This document shows, one piece after another, positions 45,625-55,774 of a DNA stretch of 64,000 nucleotides. The position numbers and the translations under genes are program-made. This stretch comes from Promethearchaeota archaeon (lineage in GTDB: Archaea; Asgardarchaeota; Lokiarchaeia; Sigyniarchaeales; SOKP01), in contig JAHPZA010000004.1 in assembly GCA_019058445.1 (NCBI GenBank), forward strand, positions 416,184 through 480,183, written 5' to 3'. Numbering within the stretch: the stretch's first letter is position 1; each line of letters starts with the position of its first letter. The notes beneath the pieces are model-generated. The model worked only from the letters and a program-made list of their open reading frames with translations, had not been told where the DNA came from and did no database searches.

Positions 45625-46938
45625 ATGTCATATAAAGAATGGTTAAAAAATAAAGATTTAGAGTATCAAAGTGGCGTTCTCCATATTGCGGGGGTAAACA
45701 CTATTGATCTAGCTAAAAAGTTTGGAACACCGGTCTATATACTAAATGAGAGATTGATAAGAGCCCGATATAAAGCTCTTAAGGATATCTTAAATTCTGA
45801 AAATAAAAATAACCAAATTCATTTTGCTGTTAAGGCAAATACAAGTTTATCTATATTAAAAATCCTCTTATCAGAGGGGGCGGGTTTTGATTGTTCCTCT
45901 GTAGGAGAGGTGTTTACTTGTTTAAAAGTAGGGGCAAAACCAGAACAAATTATTTATACAGGAAATATGTTTACTAATGATGATTTTAAATTTGCTGTAG
46001 AACACGATATATTAGTTAATTTAGACTGTGTTAGCCAGTTAAAAAGATTAGCCAGAATTCATGATGAGTTAGGAAAAGAAAAGAAAATGATTTCTTTCAG
46101 AATTAATCCGGAGTTCGGAGCAGGTCACCACGCTCATACTATTACCGCAGGGAAAGAGATTAAATTTGGAATTTTGGATAATCAAGTTATTGAAGCGTAT
46201 TCAAAAGCTAAGGAATATGGTTTCGAACAATTTGGTACTCACATCCACATTGGCTCTGGTATTATTGATCCTCATGACTATGAAAAAGCCATTGAAAAAT
46301 ATCTAGGAATCATAATGAATCTGGCAGATACCTTAGATATTACATTTGATTTTGTTGATTTTGGAGGGGGATTAGGGATACCGTATCGTCCTGAGGAAGA
46401 ACCTTTAGATTTAGTATTATATAAAGAAATTGTTATTAAAAAATCTAAAGAAGCCTTAGAAAAGATGGGAATGGAAAAACTTTCATTTAAAGTTGAGCCA
46501 GGGCGTTATTTATCAGCTGAGGCAAGTATAATTTTAACTCAAATTAATACTATCAAAAATAACGGATATAAATTATTTGCTGGAGTAGACGCCGGTTTCA
46601 ATACCTTAATTCGCCCCACGATGTATGGATCTTATCATCACATCATTTCATGTCTACAAAACGAAGAAAGAGAAGAAATGAAATATGATATTGCCGGACC
46701 TATATGCGAATCCGGAGATATACTTGGGAGGGAAAGAATTTTACACGAGTTAGAGGAAGAAGAATATCTAGCAATATTAGATTCAGGAGCTTATGGTTTT
46801 ATAATGAGTAGCCCTTATAATTCTCGTCCAAGACCTGCGGAAGTTCTGATTAATAATAAAAAATCCTATTTAATCAGAAAAGCAGAAACCTATGATGATC
46901 TCATTCAGCATCAAGTCATTCCAGATCATTTAAAATAA
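45625..46938 (+). CDS. lysA: Diaminopimelate decarboxylase
   Basis: 437 residues. PLP-binding Lys is in FAVKANTSLSIL; the barrel shows HIHIGSGI and the phosphate loop DFGGGLGIPYR; EPGRYLSAEA and GPICESGDIL with the active-site Cys complete the set. It converts meso-diaminopimelate to lysine with release of CO2. It is co-transcribed with dapF. Length is normal and all key residues are present. Confidence 0.9.
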   Translation: MSYKEWLKNKDLEYQSGVLHIAGVNTIDLAKKFGTPVYILNERLIRARYKALKDILNSENKNNQIHFAVKANTSLSILKILLSEGAGFDCSSVGEVFTCLKVGAKPEQIIYTGNMFTNDDFKFAVEHDILVNLDCVSQLKRLARIHDELGKEKKMISFRINPEFGAGHHAHTITAGKEIKFGILDNQVIEAYSKAKEYGFEQFGTHIHIGSGIIDPHDYEKAIEKYLGIIMNLADTLDITFDFVDFGGGLGIPYRPEEEPLDLVLYKEIVIKKSKEALEKMGMEKLSFKVEPGRYLSAEASIILTQINTIKNNGYKLFAGVDAGFNTLIRPTMYGSYHHIISCLQNEEREEMKYDIAGPICESGDILGRERILHELEEEEYLAILDSGAYGFIMSSPYNSRPRPAEVLINNKKSYLIRKAETYDDLIQHQVIPDHLK

Positions 46939-47060
46939 TTTAAATTCTTTTTACCTGCTTAGTCAATCTAAATTGACATCATCAAGCAGATTTTCACAGA
47001 AATGTAGAAATTCTTAAAAATGATTATGGAAATCTAATACTTAAAAATTATAATTTTTTG

Positions 47061-48194
47061 GTGAGTTCAAATATTTCTTTTGATAAAGATGATGATGAAA
47101 TTTCGATAAAGGAACAAATAAAAAGATTAGTCATAAAGAACATGTATGGGTTCCAAACCGTTATTTTATATGGCTTGGGAAGACGTTTAGAAATTTTTGA
47201 TTACTTATACAATAAGAGTAAATATTTATCGGATAAAGATGAGGTTTCCATTATATCCTTTACACCTAAGGAATTATCTGAAAAATTATATTTGGATGAA
47301 AACTATTTAGATGCTTGGCTACACATGGCACTTGAATGCGGTATATTTGAAATAGATGATCCTGTCAAGAAAACTTTGAAAACCGGACCACATATATATG
47401 AGTTATTAATCAATCAAGATCACACCTTCTATGTTGGAAATATGATTTCGATGTTTTATTACATGGCACCATATAGTGAATTTATTTATAATAATTTTAA
47501 AACTGGAAAGATCGAAAATATTTTTGAATTTCCCGAAGAGATGAAAAAAGATGGTCATAGAATTGGTGCAAGACAGGCAACTTTTACTGAAAAACTATTT
47601 TCAAATCAGTATAAAGAGTTTAATAAAAGATTAAAAAAGAGTGGAATCATTCTTGATGTGGGATGCGGTTATGGTTTTAGTCTCGAATATTGGGCTAAAA
47701 AATACAAAAAGGCAAGATTTATAGCAATTGATATCAATCACAAAGCAGTTACATTCACAAAAGAATTAGTGGAACGAAATGGTTGGAGTAATAGAATTCG
47801 AATCTTTAATATCTCAATAGATGAATTTGCTCATACTTCTGATGTTAAATTTGATCTTATATTGTTAACCGATACTCTTCATGAAATGGATCCCGATGAA
47901 GAATACAGAAGAAAAGCTTTAGAGGATCTTTATATATTGTTAAAGGATGATGGGATTTTATTAGTTAGAGAAAGCATGATTTCTGACATATTTGCTCCAA
48001 AAAAAGAGTTTCAACTTTTTGATGTAATGCACAAATGGCTTGGAGTCGTATTTGGTTCTCGTTTTTATGATGAAGAGAGTTTTAAGAAATTAATTAATTC
48101 AACCTCCTTTAAAAGTGCTGAATTTATAAAAAAAGGTGGTGAGTATTTTTGGGCAATTAAGAAAGAAACACATGAAACTCATCTGTTAGTTTAA
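47061..48194 (+). CDS. SAM-dependent methyltransferase with winged-helix N-terminus
   Basis: About 377 residues from GTG at 47061, with TTG just before as a second choice. Residues about 55-115 are a dimerisation/winged-helix region (TPKELSEKLYLDENYLDAWL). The Rossmann domain has motif I ILDVGCGYGFS and a TDTLHEMDP segment with a His-Glu-Met-Asp, as in O-methyltransferases of the hydroxyneurosporene/acetylserotonin type. The substrate is unknown. It is 120 bp after lysA, not clearly part of that operon. Confidence 0.75.
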   Translation: MSSNISFDKDDDEISIKEQIKRLVIKNMYGFQTVILYGLGRRLEIFDYLYNKSKYLSDKDEVSIISFTPKELSEKLYLDENYLDAWLHMALECGIFEIDDPVKKTLKTGPHIYELLINQDHTFYVGNMISMFYYMAPYSEFIYNNFKTGKIENIFEFPEEMKKDGHRIGARQATFTEKLFSNQYKEFNKRLKKSGIILDVGCGYGFSLEYWAKKYKKARFIAIDINHKAVTFTKELVERNGWSNRIRIFNISIDEFAHTSDVKFDLILLTDTLHEMDPDEEYRRKALEDLYILLKDDGILLVRESMISDIFAPKKEFQLFDVMHKWLGVVFGSRFYDEESFKKLINSTSFKSAEFIKKGGEYFWAIKKETHETHLLV

Positions 48195-48278
48195 TTAATT
48201 TGTTTCCTAAGTTTTATTTAAGAAGATTCATCCTTAATCGTTAAAAAAGAATAAATAAATTAGAATCCACTTGTTGAT

Positions 48279-48422
48279 GTGGGAAATAGAAAATGGAAAG
48301 GTCGATGTGTCCATCTATGGACCAATGAACCAAATGTTTTTAATGATCTTCCTCAAGAATTCATTGATAATATCCCAGATTCTACTAAAAAAATCCTTAG
48401 AGAAAGAAATGTTCAAATTTAA
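48279..48422 (+). CDS. Small putative gene or fragment (47 aa)
   Basis: GTG-started frame with KWKGRCVHLWTNEPNVFNDL and DLPQEFIDNIPDSTKKILRE, a composition much more like protein than the overlapping frame. It may be a short real gene or the tail of a truncated one. Nearby, 48535-48594 encodes a second fragment (RHLRLGYPLIDLDEELAL). The remainder of 48195-48737 has nothing recognisable. Confidence 0.4.
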   Translation: MGNRKWKGRCVHLWTNEPNVFNDLPQEFIDNIPDSTKKILRERNVQI

Positions 48423-48737
48423 GATAAAAGATACTAATCATCCCCAATCACTTAACATAATTCAAATTAGTGTTCTTTTCCGTAAAAATTAAATTTTTTG
48501 ACTTTCTTTTTTATATTGAGATAAAATTATAAGAATGAGACATTTAAGGCTTGGATACCCTTTAATTGATCTCGATGAAGAGTTGGCGTTATGAAATCTT
48601 AACGAAGATTGATGATAATACAGATCTGCTCTGATATTTTTTATAATTTTATCTTATAATTCCTTATTTTCAATAAATAAAAAATAAATAAGAATTGAAA
48701 TATTAAAATAAATCTGTTTCTAAAAGAAATAAAATAT

Positions 48738-49559
48738 TTATAGATCTAAAACTTCACGAGTACTGTATATCTTATTCTCTTGAGCGTTTGCAATAAATTT
48801 AATAGCTGTTATAGCTCCGCTTGCAAAACAATTCCTACTATGAGCTTGATGTTTAAATTCAATTCTTTCTCCTGGGCCTGCATATAATACAATATGATCA
48901 CCAACGATATCACCTGCTCTTATTGAATGAACTCCAATTTCATTTTTAGCACCGACCGCTCTCTTATTTGGGCCAAGAGATCTGCCAAATTTAGCTACTT
49001 CATTAAAGTCTGTACCTAATGTATCAGCTATAATCTGTCCAATAGTCAAACATGTCCCACTTGGCGCATCGACTTTGCGATGGTGATGAGTCTCCAGAAT
49101 TTCTATATCCCAATCTTCTAAATATGCCGTTAAAATTGAGACCATTTTAAAAAAGATGTTCACTCCAGTGGCCATATTTGATGATATTACTGCCGGAGAT
49201 TCATTTTCTACAATTTGTTTTTCAAATTCGTCTAAAAATTCCTGAGTTAGGGCTGTGGTACCAATAATACACCTAATTCTATTTTTTACACAAATCATAC
49301 AATTTTTTTCTGTAGCCTTAGCTATGGAAAAATCAACAGCTACATCGGGAGCTGTATCGCTAATAATTTTTTGAAGATCCTTAATATCACTAATTTTTAA
49401 TTTGTCGGGATCAATAGTACCCGCTAAGTTTTCAAGGGGTTGTCCGATATTACTTACATCGCATGCAGCAACCACTTGAATTTCCTTATCTTCTACGGCT
49501 AATTTACTAATTAATCGTCCCATGGAGCCACTTGCTCCTAGTATTAACAATTTTATCAA
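48738..49559 (-). CDS. dapB: 4-hydroxy-tetrahydrodipicolinate reductase
   Basis: 273 residues from TTG at 49559, preceded at 8 nt by GGG of GGGTGATG; this gives MIKLLILGASGSMGR, the family's usual opening. The NAD(P)-binding GASGSMGR, the GTTAL loop and the catalytic HHHRKVDAPSGT are all intact. It reduces the product of DapA in lysine synthesis. dapA lies 26 nt upstream in the same orientation, forming a dapA-dapB operon. Confidence 0.9.
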   Translation of the reverse strand: MIKLLILGASGSMGRLISKLAVEDKEIQVVAACDVSNIGQPLENLAGTIDPDKLKISDIKDLQKIISDTAPDVAVDFSIAKATEKNCMICVKNRIRCIIGTTALTQEFLDEFEKQIVENESPAVISSNMATGVNIFFKMVSILTAYLEDWDIEILETHHHRKVDAPSGTCLTIGQIIADTLGTDFNEVAKFGRSLGPNKRAVGAKNEIGVHSIRAGDIVGDHIVLYAGPGERIEFKHQAHSRNCFASGAITAIKFIANAQENKIYSTREVLDL

Positions 49560-49585
49560 AATCATCACCCAAATAAAAATATTAA

Positions 49586-50485
49586 TTATAATAATTTTAA
49601 ACTTTCTAGTACAGTTTTGATTTTTGTCTGATTTTGTTCTAATGGTGGTGTCATTGGTAACCTCAAGCGTTTATTCATAATTCCCATTAATTCTGCTGCA
49701 TATTTCACTGGACCGGGATTAGTCTCAATAAATAACACGTTGAAAAGTTCATAAAGTTCTAATTGCATTTGCCTAGCTTTATCCCAATCTCCTGCATTCA
49801 TTGTTTTAGTAAATTCGAATATTTTCGCAGGAACGATATTTGAAGCAACGCTGATAACTCCTACGCCACCTAATGCCATAAGATGATAAGTCATACTATC
49901 ATCTCCGCTTAATACGATGAAATCATCTGGGGTTTTTTTAATTATTTGAGTGATTTGATCTAAGTTACCACTTGCTTCTTTAATTCCAACTATATTATCT
50001 TTTTTATTCGCCAAAGTTGCAACTGTGTCGGGATCTATATTCCGTACGGTACGGCTTGGTACATTATATATTATTATGGGAAACGAAACAGCATCCGCGA
50101 TGGCCGAATAATGATCAATTAAAGAATGTTGAACTGGCTTATTATAATAGGGAACAACAATAAGGCAACCGTCGGCACCCGCTTTCTCAGCATACTGGGA
50201 TAGTGAGATAGCCTCTTTGGTGGAATTACTACCAGTTCCTGCTAACACAAATGGATCCTTACCACTCTTTTTTGCCTCATCAACAGTAATATCTATTGCA
50301 TAATGGTGTTCCTCATGAGATAGGGTTGCACTCTCTCCAGTTGTTCCCATGGTTAAGGGCTGGCAACCGTTCTCTATCTGGAACCGTATGAACTCGCGAT
50401 ATTTGTCTTCATCAATACTAAGATCTTCATGAAACGGTGTAATCATAGCGGTTATAACATTTTTCAATTTATCCAGTTTTGACAT
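49586..50485 (-). CDS. dapA: 4-hydroxy-tetrahydrodipicolinate synthase
   Basis: 299 residues from ATG at 50485, preceded by GGTTGA at about 8 nt; a TTG 15 nt further up is less likely. TIM-barrel motifs TMGTTGESATLSHEEH, YNVPSRT and the Schiff-base Lys in GIKEASGN are present. It condenses pyruvate with aspartate semialdehyde. N-acetylneuraminate lyase-like relatives exist, but the pairing with dapB settles the assignment. Confidence 0.9.
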   Translation of the reverse strand: MSKLDKLKNVITAMITPFHEDLSIDEDKYREFIRFQIENGCQPLTMGTTGESATLSHEEHHYAIDITVDEAKKSGKDPFVLAGTGSNSTKEAISLSQYAEKAGADGCLIVVPYYNKPVQHSLIDHYSAIADAVSFPIIIYNVPSRTVRNIDPDTVATLANKKDNIVGIKEASGNLDQITQIIKKTPDDFIVLSGDDSMTYHLMALGGVGVISVASNIVPAKIFEFTKTMNAGDWDKARQMQLELYELFNVLFIETNPGPVKYAAELMGIMNKRLRLPMTPPLEQNQTKIKTVLESLKLL

Positions 50486-50599
50486 AACGATCTCAACCAA
50501 TTAAATTTAATCTGTTGATTAACATATTATTTGTATAGAATCCTTTATAAGCCTTATTAAAAATCTTATAAAAGAGAATGAAAATAATATAAAGGAATT

Positions 50600-51835
50600 T
50601 TATTTCTTTTCTTCTTTCAATTTTTTTTTTATTAAAAAGCCCATTTTGCTCTGTAAGCCGAAAAGAGGTATAAATCCATAACTTAATCTCTGATTGAAGG
50701 TACTATCGGTGTCATATGTTGCCAAATTTAAGTCATATATTCCGTTAGGAGATTCTCTGGCAACGACTTCTGCGCTTCCTTTAAATAGCTTCACTTTCGC
50801 ACTGCCGGTTACCTTTTTATTTACTTCATTTATGAACGCATCTAAGGCATCTTTTAAGGGATCTACCCATAGCCCTTCATAAGCCAATTCAGTCCACCTC
50901 TGATCCACAATCGTTTTGAAAGAATTTTCATTTTTGGTACATACATATTTTTCAATATCTTTGTGAGCTTTAATTAAAATTAATGCAGCAGGAACTTCAT
51001 AAGTTTCTCTGGATTTTAATCCAATAGCACGATCCTCCATATGTTCTATTCTTCCAACTCCATGTTTACATCCAATATTATGTAGTGATCGGATCAATTC
51101 CACTGAATTCATTTTTTCTCCATTTAATCCTACAGGGACCCCCTCTTCAAAATTAATAGTAATATATTCAGGTTCATTAGGTGCTTCTTCGGGAGCAGTA
51201 GTCCATTCCTTAGAATCCTCGGGCGGTTCCACACTTGGATTTTCTAGTATATCACATTCAGCACTTCTTCCAAAAAGATTCTCATCTATGCTATATTTCT
51301 TATATCTGTTGACTGGAATTCCATGTCTCTCTGCATACTTGACTTCCTCATCCCGTCCCATGTTCCATTCAATTAATGGTTGTAGAACCTCGATTTCAGG
51401 AGCATAAGCATTTGCGGTTATATTAATCCTAATTTGATCGTTTCCTTTTCCCGTACAGCCATGAGCTACAACCGAGATTCCCTCTTTTTTAGCAATTTTA
51501 ATAGCTTCAATCGCAATTAGGGGTCTGCCTACAGCAGTGCTTAATGGATAGATACCTTGATATAGCCCATTTGCTTTAATAGTCGGGAAAACATAATCAT
51601 TCACAAATTTTTCCTTACAGTCTATAGTAAAATGTTTTACCGCACCAAGTTTATATGCTTTCTCTTCTATTTCCTTGAATCTGGTAGGATCGGCAAATTC
51701 TTGTCCCAAATCAGCAGTGAATGTATAAACTTCAGCATCATAGGTTTCTTGCAGCCATTTTATCATACAACTAGTATCCAAGCCACCTGAATACATAAGT
51801 AAAATTTTATCGTATCTCTCTTTCTTTGGTCCCAA
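50600..51835 (-). CDS. argG: Argininosuccinate synthase
   Basis: 411 residues. The ATP-binding loop YSGGLDTSC starts near residue 15; ELVxRP-like GRPLIAIEAI and HGCTGKGNDQIRI are present, the last being the citrulline/aspartate site. It joins citrulline and aspartate using ATP in arginine synthesis. The start is TTG at 51835, while in-frame ATT codons with a GTGAT behind them lie just upstream and are also possible. No argH or other arg gene is nearby. Confidence 0.9.
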   Translation of the reverse strand: MGPKKERYDKILLMYSGGLDTSCMIKWLQETYDAEVYTFTADLGQEFADPTRFKEIEEKAYKLGAVKHFTIDCKEKFVNDYVFPTIKANGLYQGIYPLSTAVGRPLIAIEAIKIAKKEGISVVAHGCTGKGNDQIRINITANAYAPEIEVLQPLIEWNMGRDEEVKYAERHGIPVNRYKKYSIDENLFGRSAECDILENPSVEPPEDSKEWTTAPEEAPNEPEYITINFEEGVPVGLNGEKMNSVELIRSLHNIGCKHGVGRIEHMEDRAIGLKSRETYEVPAALILIKAHKDIEKYVCTKNENSFKTIVDQRWTELAYEGLWVDPLKDALDAFINEVNKKVTGSAKVKLFKGSAEVVARESPNGIYDLNLATYDTDSTFNQRLSYGFIPLFGLQSKMGFLIKKKLKEEKK

Positions 51836-52051
51836 ATTGCTAATAATTCCATCACATCTCTTTTTAATAAATAAATAAAGAATAGCTACAATTTATCTTT
51901 TCTTATTATTCTATACTAATCTAAGCTATCCAGAGCTAGAGGTTATAATTTAGATTAGACCAAATCTTAAATACTAATTCGTTTACTTTTTTCTCAAGAA
52001 AATTTTATTATAATATTGTGAGGCCTTACAAAATTAGGGCGGTGGATTTTA

Positions 52052-55000
52052 TTGAGCGAAAAAGGGAATAATTTAAGCTTATCTAGAGAAAATTATAAAT
52101 CTATTTTTAAACTACTCCCGCATACATCATATATTTGGCAAAAACTTGAAGATGATTTAATTTTAATTGAATATAATAGAGCAGCAGAAAAATTTACTGA
52201 AGGAAAAATCAAATCTTTAATAGGTATCAAAGCATCAGAACTATACAAGGAAAGACCTATAGTTCTCGAGGACTTAAAACGTTGTGTAAGAAATCAAACG
52301 GTAGTTTCTAGAGAAATAGTTCATAAATCAGTTACTACAGGTAAGGAAAGAAATCTTATCAGATTTTATAAATTTATTGAACCAGATTTAGTGCTTGTTC
52401 ATTCAGAAGATATAACTAAACAAAGATTAGCTGAAGCATCTTTAAAAAAAGAGGAAAAAGAAAAGTCAATGATATTGGAAGCCGTATCAGATCATATTAT
52501 TTATTACAATACTGATCAAGACATTATCTGGGCAAATCAAGCAGCCATTGATTCAGTAAATTTATCATATAAAGAAGTAGTTAGTAAAAAATGTTATGAA
52601 ATTTGGCAGAATAGAAATGAACCATGCGAATTTTGTCCTGTTTTAAGAGCTTTAAAGACTGGAAAAACTCAGACTAGTGAAGCAAGGACTCCAGATGGGA
52701 GGGTATGGTTCGTAAGTGGATTTCCTGTATGGGATGATGATGGGAATATAATAGGTATGGTCGAAATTACAAGAGATATTACCGCCCAAAAATATGTGGA
52801 AGAAAATTTACGTCGGGAACGAGACATTTTAGGTCGGCTGACAGATACAAGCCCAGTTGGAATTACTTTAGTAAATAAAGATGGGAAAATAATTTTTGCC
52901 AATGTACAAGCAGAAAAGATATTGGGATTAACTAAAAATGAGATTACTCAGCTTAGATATAATGCTCCAAGTTGGAAAATTACAGATTATGATGGAAATC
53001 CTTTTCCTGATGAAAAATTACCTTTCCAAAAGGTGAAGTCTACAAGAGAGTCTGTATTTGATGTGAGGCATGCAATTGAATGGCCCAATGGCAAAAAATG
53101 TTATCTTTCTATTAATGCATCGCCTATATTCGATGAAAACAAAAATCTTGAGGGAATGGTTGCAACTATTGAAGATATTACTGAAAAATGGGTAATAGAA
53201 CAAAATCTAAAAGAATCTGAAGAAAGTTTTAGGACGATTACAGAACAGTCCTTAATGGGAATATGCATTATACAAGATTTTGAAATAAAATATATAAATC
53301 AACAGATGGCAGATATTTATGGATATTCTTTGGAAGAAGTATATAGCTGGCAAGCTAAAGATTTTTTTAAAGTACTGGTGAATGAATCCAGAGAATATAT
53401 TATTGAACAAATAAAAAAAAAACAACAAAGTGCTAAAGATGTAGAAACACGTTATATCTCTAAAGCAATTAGAAAAGACGGTAGCTTAATTTGGGTAGAA
53501 AATTATTCAAAATCAATAATTTATCAGGGAAAATCAGCAGATCTGCTTACACAAATCGACATTACTGACAAAATGAAAGCGGAACAGAGATTAATTGAAT
53601 CGGAAGGAAAATATAGAGATATGGCAGAACTTCTACCGGATGTTATTTTTGAAGCAGATTTAGAAATGAATCTTAAATATGTGAATCCTGCAGGATTTGC
53701 TATGTTTGGATATTCACTTCAAGAAATGGAGAATGGAATAAATCTTAAGCAACTATTAACAACTGATTCATTGAAAAAAGCTATAAAAAGAGTTAAAGAT
53801 ATTTCATTAGGAATATCTACTTCTCCGAATGAATACGAATTAGTCAAAAAAGATGGAAGTAAATTTTATGGAAGGGTTCATTCAAGATCCGTAATTAAAG
53901 ATGATAGAATAGTTGGATTCAGAGGTACAGTTACAGATATTACGGATATAAAGTTAGCAGAACAAAAATTAAAAGAATCAGAGGAAAAATATCGAATTCT
54001 TATAGAAAAATCATTGCAGGGGATATGCATTCTCCAAGATGTTAGAATTATTTTTGCAAATGAGGCTTTATCTGAAATCTTAGGATATAGTATTAACGAA
54101 TTATTATCATTTTCCAACGAGGAAATAATAAATCTAATACATCCAGATGATAGAAAATTAGTTTTTAATCGTCATATGGCACGTTTAGAAGGAAAATCAG
54201 TTCCTGCACGTTATGAATTTCGAGTTCTTAGAAAGGATGGAGTTGTTAGAATCGTTGAAATGTACGCTTCACGCATTAATCTTAATAATAAAACTGCTGT
54301 TCAAGAAGTTTTTATAGATATTACAGAACGTAAGAAGATTGAAGAAAAATTAAAAAAATCCGAGGAAAAATATCGTGAAGCATACAATCGAATTAACTTA
54401 TATAAGGACTTATTTACCCATGATATCAATAATATTTTCCAAAACATTTTATCCTCTAACGAGCTTGCCATGTTATATTCTAATATTCCAGAAAAATTAC
54501 AGGATTACGTTGAAGTTGCCAATCTTATAAAAGAACAAGTTTCAAGAGGATCAAAATTAGTATCAAATGTCCAAAAACTATCTGAACTTGAAGACGTTGA
54601 TAAGCCATTATATACTTTAGAAGTGTATAGTGTTTTAAATAATGTAATAAATTCAATTAAAAAGAGTTTTCTTCACAAAAAAATAGAAATCAATATTTAT
54701 TCTTCTGAAAATCAGTATCTTGTTAAGGCAAATGAGTTATTTTTTGATGTTTTTGATAACATTTTGATGAATGCTGTAAAACATAATAAAAATCTGACAA
54801 TTGAAATTCAAATTAAAATCTCACAAAATTTAATCGATGATATAAACTACGTGAGAATTGAATTTAGTGATAACGGTGTTGGCATACCAGACATTATGAA
54901 AGATGTTATTTTCCAGAGAGATGTAAAGAAAGAAAAAGCAAGTGGAATTGGATTAGGACTATTGTTAGTAAAGAGAATAGTGGAAAGTTATAAAGGATCG

Positions 55001-55075
55001 GTAAAAGTGGAAGATAGAGTTCTCGGAGATTGCTCAAAAGGAAGTAATTTTATAGTATTAATTCCAGGGTCATAA
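52052..55075 (+). CDS. Multi-PAS sensor histidine kinase
   Basis: 1007 residues, no membrane helix, so a cytoplasmic sensor. Six PAS domains follow each other (about 15-115, 130-250, 262-385, 392-510, 520-635, 645-770), each ending with a DIT-type helix. The second has CEFCPV, where cysteines could bind metal or sense redox. The H-box is DLFTHDINNIFQN, and the ATPase has NAVKHN, FSDNGVGIP and GIGLGLLLVKRI. The TTG start is 9 nt after the GG of GGTGG. The receiver protein at 55340 is the likely phosphate acceptor. Confidence 0.85.
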   Translation: MSEKGNNLSLSRENYKSIFKLLPHTSYIWQKLEDDLILIEYNRAAEKFTEGKIKSLIGIKASELYKERPIVLEDLKRCVRNQTVVSREIVHKSVTTGKERNLIRFYKFIEPDLVLVHSEDITKQRLAEASLKKEEKEKSMILEAVSDHIIYYNTDQDIIWANQAAIDSVNLSYKEVVSKKCYEIWQNRNEPCEFCPVLRALKTGKTQTSEARTPDGRVWFVSGFPVWDDDGNIIGMVEITRDITAQKYVEENLRRERDILGRLTDTSPVGITLVNKDGKIIFANVQAEKILGLTKNEITQLRYNAPSWKITDYDGNPFPDEKLPFQKVKSTRESVFDVRHAIEWPNGKKCYLSINASPIFDENKNLEGMVATIEDITEKWVIEQNLKESEESFRTITEQSLMGICIIQDFEIKYINQQMADIYGYSLEEVYSWQAKDFFKVLVNESREYIIEQIKKKQQSAKDVETRYISKAIRKDGSLIWVENYSKSIIYQGKSADLLTQIDITDKMKAEQRLIESEGKYRDMAELLPDVIFEADLEMNLKYVNPAGFAMFGYSLQEMENGINLKQLLTTDSLKKAIKRVKDISLGISTSPNEYELVKKDGSKFYGRVHSRSVIKDDRIVGFRGTVTDITDIKLAEQKLKESEEKYRILIEKSLQGICILQDVRIIFANEALSEILGYSINELLSFSNEEIINLIHPDDRKLVFNRHMARLEGKSVPARYEFRVLRKDGVVRIVEMYASRINLNNKTAVQEVFIDITERKKIEEKLKKSEEKYREAYNRINLYKDLFTHDINNIFQNILSSNELAMLYSNIPEKLQDYVEVANLIKEQVSRGSKLVSNVQKLSELEDVDKPLYTLEVYSVLNNVINSIKKSFLHKKIEINIYSSENQYLVKANELFFDVFDNILMNAVKHNKNLTIEIQIKISQNLIDDINYVRIEFSDNGVGIPDIMKDVIFQRDVKKEKASGIGLGLLLVKRIVESYKGSVKVEDRVLGDCSKGSNFIVLIPGS

Positions 55076-55325
55076 TTAGGCAATATTACAATTAAATTCT
55101 GAGAAAAATTTATTTAGTCTGGATGAAAAGAAGGATAATATAAGCCAAATTTATTTTTTATTTTAAAAAAGTTTTTAGGCATACAAAATTATAAAAGTAT
55201 CGATCTACAAATTCTTAAATATAAAATTTTTTTCAGTATATTCATACGACAATTTTACCTTTATTAATATAAAAAATAATGGGGCTTCTCTGTTATTTCA
55301 AGTAGGTGTAATATTATTTAAGTCC

Positions 55326-55332
55326 GGAGGTG
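55326..55332 (+). promoter_or_regulatory. Strong Shine-Dalgarno site deciding an ATA start
   Basis: GGAGGTG is a seven-base match to the anti-SD complement, ending 7 nt before the ATA at 55340 (9 nt from the GG). It has no ATG, GTG or TTG at a useful distance in frame. It is the clearest evidence of an ATA start here. Confidence 0.65.
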
Positions 55333-55339
55333 TCATAAT

Positions 55340-55723
55340 ATAGCAGCAAATATACTCATTGTTGAAGATGACCTATCATTACAGAGGCTATATGAGATGA
55401 TTTTGAAAACTTCTGGATTTAATGTAATAGGAAAAGCAAACAACGGGGAAGAAGCGGTACACTTTTATGAAACCAATTCATCAAGTTTGGATGTGATACT
55501 AATGGATCATAGAATGCCAATTAAAAATGGGATTGAAGCAACAAAAGAAATTCTTGAAAGGAATAATAAGACAAAAATTATTTTTACAAGTGCGGATAAA
55601 AGTATAAAAAAAACAGCTTTATTAACGGGAGCGATTAGTTTTTTAGAAAAACCTTTTAGTTTTGCTGATTTAGTAAAAGAAATTGAAAAAGTTCTAAAAG
55701 CAACTAACCTCTCCGCTAATTAA
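55340..55723 (+). CDS. CheY-like response regulator (ATA start)
   Basis: 127 residues from ATA at 55340, the normal length of a single receiver domain. The N-terminal acidic pair (NILIVEDDLSLQRL) lies upstream of the first in-frame ATG at 55397 and is needed for Mg binding. Other conserved residues are the phospho-Asp in VILMDHRMP, the Thr/Ser in FTSAD and the Lys in LEKPF. No output domain is present. It follows the multi-PAS kinase by 264 bp and is its probable partner. Confidence 0.85.
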   Translation: MAANILIVEDDLSLQRLYEMILKTSGFNVIGKANNGEEAVHFYETNSSSLDVILMDHRMPIKNGIEATKEILERNNKTKIIFTSADKSIKKTALLTGAISFLEKPFSFADLVKEIEKVLKATNLSAN

Positions 55724-55774
55724 TATTTAGAAAATTATAATTTTATTAAACCAGTTTGTCATTTTAAAAAAGTA

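Noticed and set aside
48271-48492. 73-residue TTG-started frame
   Set aside because: The overlapping frame at 48279-48422 has much better protein character; this one is a shadow.
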